Shown here piece after piece: positions 50,900 to 63,623 of a stretch of DNA of 64,000 bases; positions within the stretch are counted from its first letter, which is position 1; every line of letters starts with the position of its first letter. Both the position numbers and the translations under genes were made by a program. The notes below the pieces were generated by a model, which had not been told where the DNA came from, did not search any database, and worked only from the letters and a program-made list of their open reading frames with translations. Source of the stretch: Onchocerca lupi (Eukaryota; Nematoda; Chromadorea; Rhabditida; Onchocercidae); NCBI GenBank assembly GCA_028564675.1, contig JAOVVO010000017.1, positions 186,001 to 250,000 on the forward strand, given 5' to 3'.

Positions 50900-53800
50900 T
50901 CACGATGGTAGTGTAACAGATTCCTTTACTATATGTTTCAAATGTTCCGGAATATGTGGAACAGCACCGGGTTTTGAATGTTTTCTCCTATTTTCTTCTT
51001 TGCGTCGTTGCGACAAATTTATCGCCCTGTGCTCCTTTGTAGCACTAAAATAAAGAAAATCTTTGATGGAATAATGGAAAATGAAGTGTAAATGTTAAGT
51101 TTGGAATTTGCAATCAATACGAAAGTTGTTCAGAAAGTTATAAGTTTATAAATTCGCTCAAAAATCACGCATTCTTTTGACAAATGGAATGAAGCACCAT
51201 ATATAAATATGTTATTTCATTTAATAAGAAAAAAAAATACGTGTAGATTGATCGCGGGACGAAACGACGCTTCACAATTCGCCTAATTTCAGGATGTTCA
51301 CCATAAACTTCCAATAATCGCGCATTGTAATTAAGTGCAGCACGTTCACGTCGATGTAACTGGAATAATATTAATTTAATTGAAATAAAATTAACTGAAA
51401 TTTCAAACCTTTCAAAATTCTAAATATTTGCAAAAAATCAAAATAATTTCAATATGTGATTAGTTTTTACATAAAGAGTATACCAATAAAATACACACCG
51501 GGCCTAATTTCTCACTCGCATTTGCTTTCCATAAGCGAATGTTCATTTCATCGGAACCAGATAACACAAACTTATTATCTAATGACCACAATACAGAAAG
51601 CACCTGCTGCATTCGTTTTGTGTGATATATTTCTCTTAAAAAATCTTATTAGCATAGATTGCAATGGCAATTACCACATCCTTCAATTTTTGAACAGAAA
51701 GAGTGAGAGAAAAAAAAAAGAACAATTGTCTTCAAATAAAATCATACCTACTGCTAAACGATTCGACAGGAAATATTCTTAACGAACGATCGTAACTTCC
51801 AGAAACAAATTCAGTTCCTGTGGGTGAATAATCAACATCCATCACTGCATTTGTGTGACCCTTGTATACGCGTCGAGGATCGGTCAGCTTCCGGATATCG
51901 AACGTATATAAGCTAGAAAAGAAATCCAGAGGAAAATTAATGAATTCTGAAATAGTTTATGTTCAATAATAATGATGAAATAGAAATATGAAGGCTGATT
52001 GTACTTGTAGTCTTCATTTGCAGCCGTGAATGTAAAAGCTTCCATTGGATTCCAGCTTATTGCATTTGGACGTAACTTCATCTTCACCTGAATGAAGTAT
52101 CTTTTAGAGAGAAAATAAGTTCAAAACCAAGTTTGGAAGTGACAATATAAATATCCTTAATCAATCAGTGAATTGGCCCATTTCATTAGAAGATAATTCA
52201 ATTACTGCAGTCAAATCAAATTTAAAAGAACCCACTTTTTTTAATGGACATTTCTGCCTTGTATCCAGTAAAGCAATTGTCCGATCACTACCACAACCCA
52301 CTATGATATCTGGTTCGACAGGATTGCATTTAATAGTGTAAATTGAATCAACACCCAAATTATATATTCGAATCGGAGAATCTCTGAAGCATGGATTTTT
52401 CGATAAAAATTCAAAATCGTCAATGAACCGTTCAAAATAAGAAATATTCTTAACATTTGTTCACTTTACCTTAATTTATTCCATATATGGATACCTTCAC
52501 CACATGTAGCGTAGTCAACACTATTCACAATATGCGACACCGCATAAGCAACACCATTAAGGGGAATTGAATGTACAGGTTCTGAGAAATCGCTTTCAAT
52601 CGGGTCCGGACATCTCCAGTGTTTTAGCTGTGAATCGTGTCCAACAGTTATAAAGGTTTCACCCGAAACGTTATCGCACGAAATCCCTTAAATTATAAAT
52701 TATTCAGGACAAAAGAATAAACTATCAATGTCCCATAAAATCTTTTTTTTAAAAACAATATATTCTCTTGATTAAAAAAAAGAAAAAAAAGAATGAATTA
52801 AGAAAAACTATAGAAAATAAAATTAGTAAAGCAACTAAGTTTTGAAAATTCATGAAGTTTTACCATTAACAGGCCCAATATGTGCCTGTATTTTTGCCAA
52901 GCATTTATGAAGTGGTAAATTCCATATTCGTACCTGACCATCTCGGCCACCAGAGAAAATCGTTGATAACCTAAAATGTAGTTTACGATTATTTTTGAAA
53001 CTTGCAGGAATATTATTAAACTAATCTAAGTAATTAAATTACATTTCATTATTTGAAAAAAAAAAAAAAAATAGGAAGCGAACCTGAGAGGATGTTTACA
53101 AAGCACTGAAACACCGTCATTGTGACCATCTAAACTTGTAATAAATGGTTTTGCGAAGACCCTAAAAACAATGAATTGCTAGAACCTTATTTAAAATGTC
53201 AAATGATATCGAGAAGCACAAATCAGAACTATTTATCATGTAATAAAAACTCGAAAACTACATTTTTTCCTGGTGAATATTCTATATAGTGTCCTGGCTA
53301 TCGTTTGATACAAAAAAACAACATTTCCGATACAAAAAAATTATCTAATCTGTAGAAATATGAAATGATATCTAGATCTAACATCACTTTTTATTAGATA
53401 GCAATCGTCTGCAAAAAAGTCGGTTTTTTGAAATTATTTGGAAAAACAGATACATAAACGCTATATTAACAACTTGAACTATTAAGAAGTTGATAAAAAA
53501 TCAGCTACTGACTGATGTGCATTCACCTGTTTAATTTAGCGGCATTCAGAGCTCGTGTATATTCCACTTGAACCTGAAACGGATCCTCTGACAACCTGAA
53601 GTTTCGAGGAGCTGAAATTATAAATTTGTAAAAATAAAAAATATGATTTGCAAAAGAATTTTATCTGAATGATTGGATATTATAATTTCTCTTCGATCAT
53701 TTTTGCATTCTAGGATATTTAGTAGAAAGTGTCTGTCTATGAATCTTGAGAATGTCTGTCTATGAATAATATTGAAATGTTTGCGGAATGTAAATTGATT

Positions 53801-54045
53801 CATAATGATTATGATAAAGCTCAAAGTGATAATATTTGCTTACTATATTCATCTAACTAATGCTTATTTATGGCACTTCCCTAATAGTACTTATTTCCAT
53901 TACTTAATTCCATCTGGTAGTCATTTACGGTATTCAGCTTCAAGTTAATGAAGATGAAAATGACAATATGCCTACCTTTATAAATATCATTCCTTGTTTC
54001 TCGCTGATAATCACTAGGATTTCGTGATAATACTTTCACTCGCAT
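50900..54045 (-). CDS. DCAF13: DCAF13/Sof1-like WD-repeat protein (11 exons, 450 aa)
   Basis: Component of the small-subunit processome for 18S rRNA maturation in the nucleolus, and in animals also a substrate receptor for CUL4-DDB1. Exons (high to low): 54045-53976, 53611-53527, 53161-53084, 52970-52864, 52686-52470, 52383-52236, 52087-52005, 51912-51748, 51634-51499, 51359-51241, 51044-50900. Phases close and the length matches human (445 aa). Seen: the N-terminal signature VKVLSRNPSDYQRET, LDGHNDGVSVLCKHP, WD repeats with SGGRDGQVRIWN, ISWNPMEAFTFTAANEDY, YSPTGTEFVSGSYDRSLRIFP and SGSDEMNIRLWKANASEKLG. The conserved Sof1 C-terminal region (HPEIRRIVKRR, RRKEENRRKHSKPGAVP) is intact. A TCTTCAG acceptor lies four bases before the ATG. 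Confidence 0.94.
53730..53767. repeat. Imperfect 23-bp tandem repeat in DCAF13 intron 1
   Basis: TGTCTGTCTATGAAT occurs at 53730 and again at 53753, spaced 23 bases apart. Confidence 0.7.
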
Positions 54046-54056
54046 CGAACTGAAGA
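54046..54056 (-). promoter_or_regulatory. Likely trans-splice acceptor of DCAF13
   Basis: Minus strand TTTCTCTTCAG followed by TTCG and the ATG. A near-consensus acceptor with almost no 5' UTR, as in SL-trans-spliced nematode genes. Confidence 0.5.
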
Positions 54057-54282
54057 GAAAGGAAATTATCAAAGGAAAAGCCTTAACATCCACCGAGTTG
54101 GTTTTAAATAACGGATTGACTTGAAAGGCAACGGCGCACCATTATGCAACAGATATGTTCCAGTTGGAAAACTCAATAAACAATACATGAATCATAATGT
54201 TGAGAATAAATATGATAGTTATTAGAATACGCACCGTATCATTGATAACTGATGCTAAAGGCTTTATTATCAGCACTAGCTT

Positions 54283-54335
54283 ATCACTATTATCATTATC
54301 ATCTCCGTCATTATCATCATTATTATTATCATTAA
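54283..54335. repeat. ATT/ATC microsatellite-like tract
   Basis: Irregular run of ATTATC, ATCATT and ATTATT triplets in the divergent spacer between DCAF13 (-) and the ShK/lectin gene (+). The rest of 54057-54711 shows no gene. Confidence 0.75.
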
Positions 54336-54711
54336 AAACAAATCAAAAAAACTGTTTAAACTAAAGAATTATTTATATCAAAACAGAAATATCAGGTTTA
54401 ATGTTAAAAAATAATTCTATTGAGTTCAATGTCCTATCTTGCCATTATATTTATGAGTTCAATGATTTTTCCATTTCTGTTTTTTTTTTCTTGAGTCTGT
54501 CAGGCAATGATATTGAATACAAAGTCAATTCAACCATACATTCTTCTCGTATCAAATGAATTCTTTTTGAATTTAACATAAGTATTCTTGATTATAAAAT
54601 AGCTTGTAGTATAAATTTTAAATGAATTAATAAATTACATTTATGTACTACTAATTGTTCTTTGGAACAAATAGTCTTTTTGTCATTTATAGGATTTTCA
54701 TAAATCAAAAA

Positions 54712-56974
54712 ATGTTGTGCGGAATATTATGTTTTTTCTTTGTTTCAACAATTCAAGCAGCTACATCTCCATGTTCGGATGAATTTTCTGCAACAAAATG
54801 TTCCAATGTGCAAGTTGATGTGATTTGTCAGGAAGCATTTCCAGTCAATGAAGCTTTGTTAGTTTCAATTTTCATTTCTATCAAGTTATTTATGAAAACT
54901 TTTGAATAAAATCAGCTTTTGTAATCTTTTATATTTTTCAAAATGATACCATTTTTTTTCTTCCTTTTTTTTTTCTTTTTTTTTGCAGTCCAACAGTGAA
55001 TGCACGTTGTACAAATTTGAAATCGTACATTGTCGAAGAATGTCGGAAACAATGTCGCAGTTGTTGTCAACATCCAGATTTCATGTGTGCTGATAAGAAA
55101 GATTTGTTTCAAATGTCTTCTAATAATTTGCTATAATTATAATTTTTAATTTACACAAATGCAATTCAATATATACTAAGATTTCTTTGCTGATTTAGCA
55201 ATTGATTGATTTCTTCTAGTCTTAATATGATTTATTGATAGGAATAATGAAAAAATTATATCTTGATTTGTTAATTTTTCAAAATCATTTCAAGTATTAT
55301 TTCTACTTTTGCAGATTCTGTCCTGAATTGTCGTGCGATTGCAGAAAAAGGTCAATGTACTACAACAGATGTCACATTTAAAGCAATCTTATCAGTAGAA
55401 TGTGCTGGTAGTTGTGGCCTATGTAGGCATGCTGGATGTATGGATAATAACTATTTGTTATGCTCAATGCTTCAGAAGCTCTGTGAACGATCAGATTATC
55501 ATGAACTTATGGTGAAAAAATGCAAGCGTACGTGTAATTTGTGCACTGTTGGTTAGTTCAATTTCTGCTCCAAAAAATGTCGTCTTTTTTTCATTGATGC
55601 AATAATTGTCATGACAATTTGAAAGGACAGAAATGAAAAAGTGAAACAGACGATTCTTCAAATTCAGTCCTAAAATTTCAATAGAATTTTTCTGATCTTA
55701 TCGATCATTCCATCACTCTATTTAAGTTGAAACTCTTTTGAATCACAATTTCTCGGATTAATTTATCTTCATTCCTGATATTACATGTTGAAATATACAT
55801 AAAAAATGATTCTTACAGATATGCAGCATCCAGGTTGGGTTTATAACAAGGAAACAAATGCTTATTATAAAGTTAGCTTTCAAAATTTTCCTTTTTTTTT
55901 CTTTCAGAATACAAGTTTCTATATAAATTAAGTTTTTGAGAATTGTATTTAAATCAAAGGTTGAAGTTCTTAAGAAAAAACATCGAAATGTTCACTATGC
56001 TTCTTCTTTGTTATGGATTTCTTCATTTCATAATTCTGTTTATTACCAAATTTCATCACAGCCAATTTTAATTGCAGTTTATTAATGAAATTTCTCAAAG
56101 TGAAAATATTAGTGCAGTGAAATATGAACGAATGTGTGCAAAGGAGAATGCACATTTAGTCTCAATACATTCCGAGACAGAAAATGCATTTGTATATGGT
56201 AAGAATTTTAGAATTTCGAAATTTTTGCTTCATTCATGCTAAAATAAATAAAAATAATGAATTCAAAATTATATTCATTGTTCATATTATGATAATTCAC
56301 GGATATTTTTACCATTACTTCTTTGTAGATCGAATTTTTGTCTCATTAATAAAATTATTATTTCACATTAAACACTGACATTGTTATAATTTATATTTCG
56401 AATATACAAATTATTAACATCAGATGAAAATAATTCTTAATATTATCATGTTGGAATGAAAACAAATACTATTAACTTCAACATGTTGATGAAACATCAG
56501 TGAAATTTTAGAAGATATATTGGAATTAAGTAAATATCAGAATTTTATCATTGCTACGCTGAATTATGCTGTGGAATAAACATGATAAAGATCACGATGC
56601 GAAATGCATCACCCTATAAAATCAGTTGATAACATTTTTGATTATGAAGATTTGAGGCTTCTTCAGGATTAAGTTTTATTTTCAGAAAAAGAATGGTAAA
56701 TACCTTTTTTTTTCGCAGTTACATGAAATTTCTGTAATGAACTTTTTTTTTTTTTCCAGAGTTAGCAAACTGTGAGCGCATTTTTATCGGTTTACGCGGA
56801 CAAACAAGCGATCGATTTGAATGGTTGGATGGAAGTAAGGTAGATTTCAAAAAATTTTTCCCTGGATTTCCGCTTGGTACCCAGTATTGTGCTTATATGG
56901 ATGGGGATAATATGTTTTGGTATACAGACTCTTGTTTCACGAAAGGTTGTGCAGTATGTAAGAAGATTAGTTAA
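54712..56974 (+). CDS. Secreted protein with three ShK-like domains and a C-type-lectin-like domain (6 exons, about 302 aa)
   Basis: Exons: 54712-54857, 54989-55105, 55295-55551, 55819-55871, 56078-56198, 56760-56974. Residues 1-17 (MLCGILCFFFVSTIQAA) form a signal peptide. Three cysteine-patterned ShK-like units follow, ending CRKQCRSC, ECAGSCGLC and CKRTCNLC. The C-terminal half is lectin-like: GWVYNKETNAYYK, AHLVSIHSETENAFVY, IFIGLRGQTSDRFEWLDGS, YCAYMDGDNMFWYTDSC and CAVC. EPN/QPD and WND sugar-binding motifs are absent, so calcium-dependent sugar binding is doubtful. The exon 2/3 join is uncertain: the only GT-AG in-frame solution adds FIISTFA, while the smoother protein reading would need a non-GT donor after 55101. 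Probably extracellular, possibly host- or cuticle-facing. That role is inference. Confidence 0.75.
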
Positions 56975-58806
56975 AGCTTATGCTCCATGGAACGATTAAT
57001 ATGACAGAAAGGAGCATCTAAAGAGATTATACTGCTGTGATAGAGATTATTTGTTGGTTGATCATTTGTTGCTTAATCTAGTGAATAATAATTTACTGTA
57101 AAATCTCTATCAAAATTCCGCATCAGTTCTTCATTTTTTCTTGTATTTCTTGATGATAATGTATAATAAAATATGGCATAAAACGTAATTGGGTTTTAAT
57201 TACACTTTGCATATTTATCCGATACAGCAATATACTATGACCTTTTGCAGATCACGAAATTTTTGAATAAAAAGGAACGATTAGAAAACAATGATATCCT
57301 ATAGTTCACATGTCAATCATCAGTTGTATTATTATTAGATATAGTTTTTTGAATCGCTGCGAAGATCCCAATGATTGCGACAATCAAATTTTAATTAATA
57401 TTTAGATTCACCTTTGCTTTTGAAATTTAGCATCCGATTTTTGTCACTTCGGTATATCATTTCAAACCTAGAGCTATTCTACTTGGAGAGAATTGAAAAA
57501 AAAAATGCAAACTGATTTGAATCTATTAAAAGACGATTTTTGATTAAATCTTTCTTAGATATTTTTCTTATTTAAGACGGGAAAAATGATTTCGTTTGAG
57601 TTTTTGTGTTTCAAGTATAACACATTTTATTATCAGTAATGAAAAAATACTTATTAGTATTTCTTCGTCATATGAATAAGTAAACGTTGGCAATCACAGT
57701 TTTTTGTTTATAATTTAAAATTACCAATTAAATTTGATGATAATGATTAATATCTTTTTAAATTCATTTAATAAACTAACATCGTCATATGCATGTAAAT
57801 AATTTTTCACATAAAATAATTAATTACGTTTAAATTGTAACTTGTTACATTACTGGGAGAAAAAATACGAACAATTTTTGTTTATACCAATAAAAGGTTA
57901 CTTTAGACGGATTATTCTGGTATTATATTTGAATATTTTAAGGCTTCCAATAGTATTTATTCTTTTCAGCTGATCAACTCTTATCACTTCTTTATCACAA
58001 AACAATGTCCAGGAAGAGATTTATTGATGGATAGAACTGATTACTGATGAATATTTCAATTGATTGAAAAACTCAGAAGCCTCTTTGAGCATCAGAATGC
58101 CTTCAGTTTGAACATAACCATCGCAAATTCGAAGGATATTAAGTTGTTGTGATGATGCAAACTTTGATAATTTTTTAAATGCCAATTTTGGCCAATATTC
58201 CCTCGCCGTTTGTAGTCATCCCTAACTGAACCCTTCCGAACAACACAGATTTCAAGCAAATTTTTAAACCAATGGGATTTCGGGTTTTCACTTCGGCCCA
58301 AAACTTCATGGCACATGAGAATTTAAATGATGCTGAATTGAGGGTGGTTTGTGTGATCTATTTTTCTGTGAAAGTTACTAGATTTGTTGAGTGAACTCAG
58401 TCTGAGGGTATAATTTCCATAGTAGATACTAGAATTCTCAGTTTTAAAATTTTATCCAATAAAACTTAATCTTCCGATATTATTATTCAAATGTTTAAAT
58501 AAATATTGAAATATTTTGAGCACATTATTTCTTTTCCATATGTTGTCATGTTAACTGAATATATGGGCGGTTGTGACATATATTATATTGCATATAATAT
58601 CTCTTGAATTTTGCGACATAAGCCAGCAAATTATAACTGTAAATTTTTGAAGAAAAAGGGAATTCGAAGATTTAAGAATGGAGTAAATTTATAGGCGAAT
58701 TTTGTCGAATTAAATTGGAACAACTGAAATGCGGATCTTCAAGAAATATATGTAGCAAATAAGTATTCATAATAAAGTTTGCCGTATAGTTATTTTTCCC
58801 TTCAGT
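56975..58806. other. Intergenic between the ShK/lectin gene and the possible Nepro-like gene
   Basis: Mostly AT-rich. A 74-codon minus-strand open frame (58092-58316) lies in a locally less AT-rich patch, but no family, acceptor or second exon supports it. CCCTTCAG ends at 58805 and probably serves as trans-splice acceptor for the next gene. Confidence 0.5.
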
Positions 58807-60717
58807 ATGGAGTTATGTGAAAGTTTGGAGGAGGAAGCACTGCTTTCAGTGGTAGACAAATACTGCTCGCAACCAATCCATAATCCTTTCGAAGCAGATA
58901 GCAAAAAGTTCGATGCTACTGTTATCAACGAAAAAGTAAGTTCAGTATTCGGTTTCCAACACAGATTCATTAGTTCAGCAATCATTAAGACTCATTAACG
59001 GGTATCATGGCATGTTGCCAGTAATTTGCTCATGTCGTTTGGTTTAACCGAGACATATGCTAGTTAATAGTCAACAGTTAAATGGAGTCGGATTCAAAAC
59101 TTTTAGTTTTAGAAAGATCACTGGTTTAAATTCTTTATCGAAAGTAGTTCTGACTACAAAATATTTGTTTTAGGTGATCATTGATAAACTGATCGATCTT
59201 TATCCTAATTCGGTTGCTCCACAATCCGTTGCAATACTTGATGCACTGATTTATAAAATGAGTGCCCCGTACAGGTTATCAAATTTTTAATTTATATATA
59301 AATGAGCAACATAGAAGAGTTGAAATCTAATTTGTGTACTCTTTTTTGAAATTAAAGGAATATTAATTGACAGGAATTATCAAGTGTTGCTGCATTACGA
59401 TATAGAGCTGATAATATTCATTTTTAGACATGCCAAATTTTGGAGGTTCACTCGCCGTGTCTCAAAAGAATTGAATAAGTTGAATGCTTTGAAACTCAAC
59501 AAATATTTGAAAAATATTGCAAAGGTGCGTCGCTGTTTTCAAAATTTTACAATTTCTAATGTTTAATTTTTTTCCTGTTTCTGATTCTGTCAGCATTGGT
59601 GGTTATATGTATTATGGTATTAGAAAGTTTTCGTCTTTTCATTGCAATATTGGGGAATTTGATAGAGAAGATACTGCTTTTTACTTATAAAGTTTCTATT
59701 TTCGAACATAATCCTCCTCTACTATAATGTTGAGACAACGAAGAAGTGATACTGCAATTTCAAAATGGAGTTTTTTCTTTCTGAATTAAAATAGGTAATA
59801 TAGTTCTATACTTTTCGCATAATGTATCTATTTAACCAATTTTGTCATTTTATTGAAAATTTCAGAATATGTCTCAGATAAATTCTTATTTATAGGATAT
59901 GTTGAAATCAGAGATGCATTACAGTTTGAGTGTTTGTGCTAAACGATACATAGCATCAGTGTTAATATGCAGGGCAGTTCGTAGTTACAGGCTTCGAAAG
60001 CTTTGCGAGCAGGCTGCCTTACACTGTCTGCAGCATTTACAAACTGGGCATTTGGTATGCTTTTTATATATTATTATTCTATAAAAAATCTGTCAACTAC
60101 ATGCAGTCGGCAGCAAAATTCTATTTTTTGTAAAATGGGACTTTCAATCGTTTTTTTCTTTTCTACAGTTGTTTATTTTTTATTTCTAAAAACGATATTT
60201 GAAGAAATATTGGATTTGTACGATATCTTTGGTCGCTTTTAGTTGCAGTCAAATTTATTGCTGCTAGCATTGAATGCAGATGTTTATGATGCTGTCAAAA
60301 AGAATATGGCTAAAATAGTGGAATGTTACAACTGTTTGCAATCAATTTTTACCGATTCCAGGTATAAATTGTTTCGTTCAAGTTAGAAAAGGTTTGGAGC
60401 TTTCATAAATCACTTTCATAGGATGATTTTCTCTATATCTAGTTTATAATTGCGTTATCGTAAGAAGATATGTCTGGCATTGAATGACCAAAAAAAAAAA
60501 GTTGGGTTAATGCAACACGTTATTTGATTAGAATGTTATCTTAACACTTCTTTTTCGTTTTAGTTTATTACACGTCGAAAAATTATTGGTAGCGACAAAT
60601 GATGCGTTTCAAAATAGCTTTCTGATTTCATCATTAAATTCTTTTCGACCGATTGCCGAGATCTGTGGTATTGAAGAAAGCGAATATACTGATTTGTTAG
60701 CTTCCATCGGAACATAA
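58807..60717 (+). CDS. Unidentified 252-aa protein, possibly Nepro-like (6 exons)
   Basis: Exons: 58807-58935, 59174-59274, 59428-59524, 59896-60054, 60243-60361 (or 60249), 60564-60717. All phases join and the frame ends at TAA 60715-60717. The protein is helical and Leu/Lys-rich. After an acidic N-terminus (MELCESLEEEALLSVVDKY) comes a basic segment, YRHAKFWRFTRRVSKELNKL, followed by leucine-rich helices (LLLLALNADVYDAV). The order of a short N-terminus, a basic RxxxR-R-xxLxxL segment and long hydrophobic helices resembles the N-terminal domain of Nepro (nucleolus and neural progenitor protein, linked to RNase MRP). This is a weak resemblance recalled from memory. No signal peptide. CCCTTCAG one base before the ATG suggests trans-splicing. 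Confidence 0.6.
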
Positions 60718-60923
60718 AGATAAGCAAATGGTATTTTTCAGCTTTCAAATTATCTATTTAATGCGTAAATATATGAAGTTTTGATAAAATTAGTCATTTA
60801 CATTCATTTATTCATCAATATTTACGAAAATTATTCATACATAAAAATTATATCATGGTTTTTTTCAGTTAGTAGCATTATTTTTTTGCATAAATTTAGT
60901 AAGTCGATGGTTCAGATCAATTT

Positions 60924-60964
60924 ATATTAATTAAAGATATTTGGATTCATATTAATTAAAGATA
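60924..60964. repeat. 25-bp imperfect tandem repeat
   Basis: ATATTAATTAAAGATA occurs at 60924 and 60949, about 210 bp downstream of the stop of the possible Nepro-like gene. Confidence 0.75.
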
Positions 60965-63570
60965 CTTTACTCGCTCTATCTTACACCAATGGTAGACGAT
61001 GAACATCGCAGTCATTTATCGACAGATGTCAGCTTACGGAATATATACAAAAGAGGAAAATGGATTAATAAAATTCCTTTCAAAGTTTGAAGTTTTAAAC
61101 TCTTATGTTATATCTGATTTTATATGTTTGTTTGTAAATATTGTTATCAATAAAATTTTTGAACTTTTGTTTCTCTTGAATTCATGCACTTTCATTGTAA
61201 AGTAAATTAATTAGTTGACATGCATGTAGTGTAGAGTTTAAGATGAAATTCTTAGATTCATTGCTTCTTTGTTGTCATTACAGAATAAATAAATGTTGAG
61301 GATGATTGACTACCATTTTAAGTCTAAGAGTATTACAAGGGATGTCACCTATGGAAAATACTATCTCAGTGGTCATTTTAATAGTCGTATCTTCTTTGCA
61401 AGTTTTTAGTAGTTAGCTATTAGCTTCAACAAATCAATTCCTATCTTTTCTATGAGGAACGTATGGTCGGAGTCATTACATAAGTAACAGAAATAGATTT
61501 TCAGACAAAGTTGTGTTGCAGTATACATATATTTTCATTTCTACTCATAAATAAGTTTTCGAAAGTCATATGTAATTTTATATAAGAAATTAGCATAAAT
61601 CAACAAAGTATCTTAATGTAATATAATTAACATGTTGCAGGTGTAGTAGACAGTAAGCTAATGCATATTTAGGTCTTACTCTTAATTTGCGAAACTTAGG
61701 GTCATTGGGATCATCAAGACGAGCCATTACTGGATATATCATGAAAAAAAAAAGTCATCTAAGTGGATAATATTGATTCCAACATTATGCGATTGTCCTG
61801 GACATATATTCTTAAATTCAAAATTAATCAGGTGATGACTAAAATAATTTCCTTTTATTATAGAATTACAAATAGTTAGTTGGTGACCGAAAGTGTAATC
61901 TATTTGCAGTCATTCACGATGTGATAGTTTTGAAGTTTTCAAAAATTGAAACATAATGATTAACTGAATAACAACTTTTTTTTTTTTTTAAATGTATGAA
62001 AAGCTATTACGTTGAATGCTCAACTTTCTTGATATTGTATAGTATAATGGTTGAAATATTATAGCAGAAAGAACGAATAATCGTAGAATAGAAATCGGAG
62101 TTGTTTGGTTTCAGAAAATCCTCAAAACATCCATACCTGTAAACAAATAAATCACTTTGATGGATTAAGTATCTTTTCGATGAAATATAAATTACGAGCA
62201 AAATATACATTTATAATTGTGTCAGTGTTATCATTAAATTTTAAAATATTTGATTACTACACGTTAGCTATAGTTTGAATGTATCTATTATGTATGATAG
62301 TTTATTTACAGAAAAGTATGCAAATTTTCAGCTACAATCATAAGAAATACTTGATTTGAAGTAATTGATACTTCCAGATTTTGCTAGAGAATGGAAGGCA
62401 AACTACTATATTTTTGCGATAGTCACCGAACATGTCTGCTCAAATGATTAATTATTTTGCAGAAAAAGATCAAAGAAGCGATTCCGAAATATGACATCGG
62501 TTTATGTGGACCCCATCATTTTGATGGTATAGTGAATGACTCTATAGCTATGGTTTTGTAATTGTACAAAAAAGGAGACATCATTTATGCAGATAAAGAT
62601 TATCTTTTATTACTTTAAACAATAATATTCTTTCTAACTATTCCTCACATTCTTTAAAATAATAACAGTTATCTATCAGTAATAATTTAAGATTGAAATT
62701 AAATTCACATTTATAAGTTTCAAACGGTTTTATTTTATGGAATTTCTTTGCCGAAGATATTTGAAATATATTAATACAAGATTCGAAGAAATTAATGAAA
62801 GGCTCCCTTAAATCTGTTTCATATCATTTTAAACATAATAACTTTACAATCAATTTGTTGGAGATGGACAAAAATTTTCACACATGATTGATTTTGGAAA
62901 GATTTTTCTTTAACTTCTAATTGAAACGACTTTTATTAAATACCACGTTATATCAAAATAATTAATATATTCAAGGTGCAAATATTGCAAAATAATAAAA
63001 CAAGTAATGGAATTTTTACTGGTTTGCTATATTTGTTATTTACCTCCTGTAATATTCAATTTCATCTGTGTTTGACAAATTTATTAAAGGGTGAATAGGT
63101 CAAATTTGATAATTTATATGTGTTATGAAATCGTTTCACAAAAATATATTAGAATGGCAGAAGTAAATGTTGTTAAAACATACGATCTATTTTTACCGAA
63201 AAAAAACTCCGCATGATTCATGGAAAAATATTGCTGGCTGTTAGTCAGAGCAAAGTTTCGAATCACGATGGTTAAATAGAATAATTTAGTACTTGCACTG
63301 ATAAACTTCTCAAGGATAGAAACGTATCCATAATTTGTTTACAATCGCATCACTTCGGAACATATATTACATTAATGACTATCTTGATGAAATGGGCAAT
63401 TATGTTGAAGTTTTTGTGTCATTTTTACTGGAAATTATGAGTGAATTGATTTTACTAAACATTTTGATATTTCGGAGTAAATTTTTCAACACAAGAAGGA
63501 TTCAAAGCATCGAAATGTCATAGTAAGTGATTCAATAACATCAAAGATCTAAAGAGGTTACTAATAGAAC

Positions 63571-63623
63571 AAACTGAATAGAACCGTAAAGTTCGTTATG
63601 AACTTTACAGTTCTATTCAGTTT
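63571..63623. repeat. Near-perfect hairpin with 24-nt arms
   Basis: AAACTGAATAGAAC-CGTAAAGTTC (63571-63594) and its reverse complement (63600-63623) match at 23 of 24 positions around a 5-base loop. The structure is isolated in gene-poor sequence. The loop is short for a microRNA precursor, so a transposon remnant or small fold-back is as likely. Confidence 0.8.
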
